From assembly GCA_905197685.1 (NCBI GenBank), contig CAJJZS010000012.1, forward strand, positions 1 through 63,061: DNA of 63,061 bases. The letters run 5' to 3'. The notes under the pieces were generated by a model that did not search any database, was not told the origin of the DNA, and worked only from the letters and a program-made list of their open reading frames with translations. The position numbers were made by a program, and so were the translations under genes. Below are positions 59,156 to 63,061 of this stretch, in pieces; position 1 is the first letter of the stretch, and each line of letters begins with the position of its first letter. This stretch comes from an uncultured Oscillospiraceae bacterium (GTDB lineage Bacteria > Bacillota > Clostridia > Oscillospirales > Ruminococcaceae).

Positions 59156-60544
59156 ATGAAGTCAATCTCATTCATCTGTTTTGCCGTTCTTTGTTTTATT
59201 TTGTGTTCCCTTTGTTGTTTTGCAGATTCTTTTCAAGACCCTTGCGAATCAGTACCTAAACCTGATTCTGAGTCACAGAGAAAGGTATTTAATTTAAATG
59301 AAGCCAACAAAGAGTTGGAAAATGACCCTTCTTTTTCGATTGATGATCTCAGCGCGCTTACTGTTTCCGACCTTACCGATTACGGACAGATTACCTACGC
59401 GGTCGAAGATGTGGAAGAAGTTACCGTTTCCCTCTATCGTCGGCTGGCATCGTTTGCAGTCAAAGGGGAGGACGGCGTTCTTCGCTACAACGCTTTGCCG
59501 GACAGTTCGGAAAAGTTTGACCTGCTCCCCCTCTTTTTAGATGAAAATACCGACGCCGTTTACTGCATTGACAACTCCGTTTCTTACCTCCTTTGTTATG
59601 ATGAAATGTTGGGTGATTATACTTTTTTGGAACAGGAATCCGTTCCCGAAAATCTTGTCCCCTACGGGTTAGAAATTCAGGAATCGTTTGACGGTCTTGT
59701 GTTTGACCCGGTTGAAGCGGAACGAATCCATACCCGGCGTCATGTAAATACTATGGGAGATATTTTGTTTGATGAAACATTCCATGCAAATCTTTCTTCT
59801 CACTGTCGGTATTTGAGAATCAAGGTAAAACAATATTCACAGATTGCCACTGCCTCATCGGAAAACATCACAGGAAGTATGGATGTTATGATTGGCACTC
59901 CGACAATGCTGCGAAACGTCATTGTTGTCGGCGAGGAGCGACCTCCTCTTAATCCGGACGGAGATTCCTCTCTGCCCGAGCATGAAGACGATACCTCTTA
60001 CGGGGATAAAGATAAATATGACAAAGACGATGATAAGAAAAAGCCGTCCTCTCAATCTTCCTCCAAATCCTCCTCTTCTTCCAAGCTGCCCGACAGCCAC
60101 ATCTCCAACACCACAAGTTCTCATGTAGAAAATTCTTCCACACGCTCAACAATCGATTCTAACAACGATACAACAAGTTATACAACCAATAACTATTATA
60201 TCAATCTTTCTCCGCAAGCGGCGCAGGCATTGGAAGAAATGCTTCAGGACTTAACCGCCGATGAAACGGGAAAATTGCCGGAAGAAACGGCAGACAAGAT
60301 AAGCGCCGAACTTCTCCCGGAAGAAGAAACAGAAGTGATCTATGATGATACTACTATCGGCGAATCCGCTCCCGCTACCTCCTCCGAAACCGCTCCTCCT
60401 TCCGAAATAAAAGATACCGTTCTTTATTGCATTATTTTCGGTATCAGCACTGTCATCATTTTGCAGGTTATTATTATTTTAAAATCACGCTCAGGAAAAC
60501 ATTCTTCCGAAGAGGATTCCGACCAATCGGACGATGATATTTAA
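59156..60544 (+). CDS. secreted, membrane-anchored protein of unknown function
   Basis: A 462-residue protein; ATG at 59156 behind AAAGGAG. Signal peptide (SISFICFAVLCFILCSLCCFA), a globular domain (about 35-270), a Ser/Asp/Lys low-complexity linker (about 270-345), and a C-terminal transmembrane helix (TVLYCIIFGISTVIILQVIII) with a basic/acidic cytoplasmic tail. No sortase motif. Not recognised. Confidence 0.7.
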   Translation: MKSISFICFAVLCFILCSLCCFADSFQDPCESVPKPDSESQRKVFNLNEANKELENDPSFSIDDLSALTVSDLTDYGQITYAVEDVEEVTVSLYRRLASFAVKGEDGVLRYNALPDSSEKFDLLPLFLDENTDAVYCIDNSVSYLLCYDEMLGDYTFLEQESVPENLVPYGLEIQESFDGLVFDPVEAERIHTRRHVNTMGDILFDETFHANLSSHCRYLRIKVKQYSQIATASSENITGSMDVMIGTPTMLRNVIVVGEERPPLNPDGDSSLPEHEDDTSYGDKDKYDKDDDKKKPSSQSSSKSSSSSKLPDSHISNTTSSHVENSSTRSTIDSNNDTTSYTTNNYYINLSPQAAQALEEMLQDLTADETGKLPEETADKISAELLPEEETEVIYDDTTIGESAPATSSETAPPSEIKDTVLYCIIFGISTVIILQVIIILKSRSGKHSSEEDSDQSDDDI

Positions 60545-60572
60545 CCGATTGAAACTCAAATGAAACCAAAAT

Positions 60573-60604
60573 CAGGCAACGATTATTTTCGTTGCCTGTT
60601 GTTT
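60573..60604 (+). terminator. terminator after the secreted-protein gene
   Basis: CAGGCAACG / CGTTGCCTG stem and T-rich tail. Confidence 0.85.
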
Positions 60605-60681
60605 TATCGCTTGCAAATATTTTTAATTCTTAATTTTTCGCTTTATTTTTTTCTAAAAAATCGGTTATCTCATCTTTTTCT

Positions 60682-60787
60682 TTAGAGTTCTTCCGCTTTA
60701 TAAACGGTATATCCTTCGTAATAATAGCTGGTATCAATTCCTTTCATATAAATTTCTCTGTAGCTTAGTTTACAAAGGGCGAAAGGT
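60682..60787 (-). pseudogene. 3' fragment of a host gene cut by the mobile element
   Basis: A start-less minus frame ending LSYREIYMKGIDTSYYYEGY...KAEEL and TAA. Its upstream part is replaced by the TnpX-like element, whose recombinase ends at 60816. Exact junction between about 60,775 and 60,815 is uncertain. Confidence 0.45.
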
Positions 60788-60795
60788 TGCGTTGT

Positions 60796-60819
60796 ATGGC
60801 GGCGCTTATGCGCCGTCAT
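60796..60819 (-). terminator. hairpin at the recombinase stop
   Basis: ATGGCGGCGC, TTAT loop, GCGCCGTCAT (one mismatch), overlapping the recombinase stop codon. Confidence 0.5.
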
Positions 60820-62312
60820 ATCTTCCAAACGATGTTGATACTTTCGCTTGTGGCGTAAATTGCGGAAATCATCAAATCCACCACCCGCCGCTTATCGTCA
60901 AAGTCCACTTCTTCCCATGTATCCAGATAGCCGGAAATTTCTTTGACCTGTTCCGGGCTGATGGTATCCACACTCAACTCCGCTATCTTTTTGACAAGCT
61001 CCTGCTTGCGTCCATCCAATTCTTCAATCTTGCTGTTCACATAGGAGAGCAGGATGGGGTTAGCCCCGGTCAGCGTGTCAATGAGCGTTTCGATTTCATG
61101 CTGGACTTGTGCGAGTTCCACTTGCAGGGCGGTCAGCTTCGGATTGGACTTCATGGCATTTTTCCGCCCCTTGATGGTCTGGAATGGTTTTAGCTTTTTT
61201 ACCATAGCGGCATAGATAATAGCTTCCGTATCGGGAATACGGAGCGTCCCCGCACCCTCACAGCTTTTGTTATCGGAACGCTTACTGCAACGGAAGTACC
61301 ACCGCCCATAACTGCCCTCGGCTTTTAACGCTTTCTGGCACCTGCCACATTTGATTTTTCCAGCTAACCAAGTATTGACCGCCTTTCGTCCCGCCTGATA
61401 ACTGGCGTTGGCTAAAATCTTCTTTCGGCATTTCAGCCACAGTTCAGAAGAAACCAAGCCCTCGCTGGGAGCCATAACCAGCGTATGCCCTTGCAGATTG
61501 TGTTTGGTGTCGCCTTTCATTCCCCGGCCACGATAGAAGTAGCACCCATTTGTGCCCGTAAAGTCAGCGGCGTCATTGATGATGACCGTCCCCTGACTTT
61601 TGAAAAACTCATAAATATCAAGGTCAGCCTTGACATAAATGGGATTGCACAAAAGGCTTGCGAGTGCCGGACGGGAAAAATCTTTAATACCATGCTCCGC
61701 AAAATGCCGGACAATATCGCCGTAGGAAGTTCCTGGCTCGGCGTACATCTCAAACATCAATTTGACCTGTTCCGCTTCTTCGGGATTTGCCACTAACTTC
61801 TTTGTATTGATACCGTCTATCTTGATTGGCTCCGTGTGAAACCCATAGGGAGCTTTGCCGCCCATGCGGAACCCCTTTAGGCTTCGTGAGTAGTAGGAAT
61901 CGGCCACCCGCTTCTGTATCGTTTCCCGTTCAAGCTGGGCGAACACGATACAGATATTCAGCATGGCCCGCCCCATCGGGGTGGAGGTATCAAACTTCTC
62001 CGTAGAGGACACAAACTCCACATCGTACTGCTGGAACAGTTCCATCATATTGGCGAAATCCAGAATGGAACGGCTGATACGGTCAAGTTTGTAAACAATG
62101 ACCTTTGCAATCAAGCCCCGCTTAATATCCCGCACCAGTTCCTGAAACTTCGGGCGGTCTGTGTTCTTGCCGCTGTACCCTTTGTCTGTGTATTCCTTGC
62201 AGTTACCGCCTTTCAACTCGTATTTGCAAAATTCAATCTGGCTTTCAATGGAAATGCTGTCCTTTTTGTCCACCGATTGTCTTGCATAGATTGCGTCTAT
62301 TCGATTGTTCAT
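60816..62312 (-). CDS. TnpX-like serine recombinase
   Basis: A 498-residue protein. Catalytic Ser 13 in YARQSVDKKDSISIESQ; VIVYKLDRISRSILDFANMM; recombinase domain with GGKAPYGFHTEPIKIDG; zinc ribbon CGRCQKALKAEGSYGRWYFRC; C-terminal coiled coil. Moves the element that begins at its 3' side. Only distantly like the phage integrase. Confidence 0.9.
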   Translation of the reverse strand: MNNRIDAIYARQSVDKKDSISIESQIEFCKYELKGGNCKEYTDKGYSGKNTDRPKFQELVRDIKRGLIAKVIVYKLDRISRSILDFANMMELFQQYDVEFVSSTEKFDTSTPMGRAMLNICIVFAQLERETIQKRVADSYYSRSLKGFRMGGKAPYGFHTEPIKIDGINTKKLVANPEEAEQVKLMFEMYAEPGTSYGDIVRHFAEHGIKDFSRPALASLLCNPIYVKADLDIYEFFKSQGTVIINDAADFTGTNGCYFYRGRGMKGDTKHNLQGHTLVMAPSEGLVSSELWLKCRKKILANASYQAGRKAVNTWLAGKIKCGRCQKALKAEGSYGRWYFRCSKRSDNKSCEGAGTLRIPDTEAIIYAAMVKKLKPFQTIKGRKNAMKSNPKLTALQVELAQVQHEIETLIDTLTGANPILLSYVNSKIEELDGRKQELVKKIAELSVDTISPEQVKEISGYLDTWEEVDFDDKRRVVDLMISAIYATSESINIVWKI

Positions 62313-62403
62313 ATTGTCGCTCCTTTTCTTAAAAAAGAAACGGAGCTGCTGACAGTTCTATTATACCGCCAGCAGCCCCGCAAATCAACGATGGCTTCGG
62401 GAT

Positions 62404-62595
62404 TTATGCCCCGGCTTCCTCTTTCTGCCGCTTATCGGCATATTTGCGGAACACCTCATAAAGCTGCTGCTCCAGTTCCCGGCGTTTGGCCACTTCCTGT
62501 TCCGGCGTGAACACCGGGGAGAGGTTTTCCAGCGTGATTTCTTTTCCCTGAAAAGTCACGACCTCTGTTTCTTTTTTGTATCTGATATGCTCCAT
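62404..62595 (-). CDS. TnpW-family transposon protein
   Basis: A 63-residue protein (MEHIRYKKETEVVTFQGKEI, then PEQEVAKRRELEQQLYEVF) of the TnpW type found in Tn4451-like mobilisable elements between recombinase and mobilisation genes. ATG behind AGGAGG. Confidence 0.7.
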   Translation of the reverse strand: MEHIRYKKETEVVTFQGKEITLENLSPVFTPEQEVAKRRELEQQLYEVFRKYADKRQKEEAGA

Positions 62596-62664
62596 AGAAC
62601 CTCCTGTATTCAATTTTCAAGGTACAATGCCGCACAGGGACGGCGTAAAAATCTGCTTATAAAA

Positions 62665-63061
62665 TCACCTTTCCTTTGTGTGCCGCTGTTGCCGCTTCAA
62701 CTCCGCCAGCACTTCCGGCGGGATACGATCAACCAGCCTTTGCATATTGTCCAGTTCGCTTTTCAGCTTTGCCCGTTCCATTGTGTCTTTCATCTTGCCT
62801 TTTTCGCTGGCCTTTGCCCTTGCTTCCAGCTTCTCGTTTTCCGCTAACAGGTCATTGATCGTGACCTTGTACTTTTTCAGTTGGCCGGAGAAGTCCTCCA
62901 TCCGGGGAAACCACTTCTTGAGTAGGGAGAGGGCTTCCTCTTTCTTCTTTCCGGCATTCAGCGGGTTAATGCCGTCCAGCGTGGCTTCAATGGCTCTTGC
63001 CTGTTTGGAGAGGGAAACCGCCTGTTTGAAAAGCCGGGTGGGGATATGCTTCCGGCCTGTC
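62665..63061 (-). CDS. Mob/Pre-type relaxase, C-terminal part (5' end outside window)
   Basis: 132 codons run in one frame to the window edge. Helical, Lys/Glu-rich: TRLFKQAVSLSKQARAIEATL, then a coiled coil to the stop. This looks like the C-terminal coil of a MobV/TnpZ relaxase, which fits the TnpW and recombinase neighbours. The catalytic part is not in the window. Confidence 0.55.
   Translation of the reverse strand, partial: TGRKHIPTRLFKQAVSLSKQARAIEATLDGINPLNAGKKKEEALSLLKKWFPRMEDFSGQLKKYKVTINDLLAENEKLEARAKASEKGKMKDTMERAKLKSELDNMQRLVDRIPPEVLAELKRQQRHTKER

Overview
The window is a nearly complete prophage of a contractile-tailed (myovirus) phage in a mid-GC Gram-positive anaerobe, most likely a gut Clostridia species. 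The evidence is strong AGGAGG ribosome sites with frequent TTG/GTG starts, a Tn4451-like TnpW/TnpX element, a YitT-family protein and a DUF6514-like gene. No species can be named from the sequence alone. Host DNA starts between about 56,200 and 56,860. The other prophage end, including lysis genes, lies beyond base 1.

Late genes run leftward on the minus strand from about 33,740 to 1: terS-terL-portal (fused to a metallopeptidase-like domain)-MuF-like head protein-protease/scaffold-cement-capsid-connectors-sheath-tube-frameshifted chaperone-tape measure-baseplate-tail fibres. Three plus-strand moron islands interrupt the tail operon, each with its own sigma70 promoter: DUF4160/DUF2442/HTH genes, and two HicAB modules. 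The late operon ends in an unusual block: two CXXX-repeat cysteine-rich proteins (22 and 29 Cys), each followed by a paralogous ~150-residue protein, and a radical SAM/SPASM enzyme, all placed directly behind tail-fibre genes. I read this as a phage-carried peptide-modification system acting on tail-linked proteins; it is the main novelty candidate.

The early region (46,545-36,692, minus) carries Cro-like regulators, a transglycosylase lipoprotein, the YqaJ/DUF1351/RecT recombination set (YqaJ broken by an in-frame TGA), an HNHc nuclease, a DnaD-type replication protein and a sigma-like late regulator. Between the early and late blocks, 33,900-36,420 holds two copies of a micro-operon (promoter with a palindrome in its spacer, short peptide, hairpin, membrane peptide, DNA-binding protein), a lipoprotein and YefM/YoeB. 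The same promoter design recurs at 46,600, 47,180 and 48,360, each time divergent to one of three paralogous XRE repressors, and each with a different palindrome.

The accessory region 47,260-54,430 is AT-rich. It carries a GNAT/unknown/SecB-like trio (possible toxin-antitoxin-chaperone), a Fic protein, and an HTH-ImmA/IrrE protein with a partner. A large serine integrase (54,689) closes the phage. Host DNA follows: tRNA-Leu(CAA), a DUF6514-like gene, tRNA-Thr(CGT), a YitT-family protein and a secreted, membrane-anchored protein. A second mobile element (TnpX-like recombinase, TnpW, Mob relaxase) starts near 60,790, apparently inside a host gene, and runs off the window.
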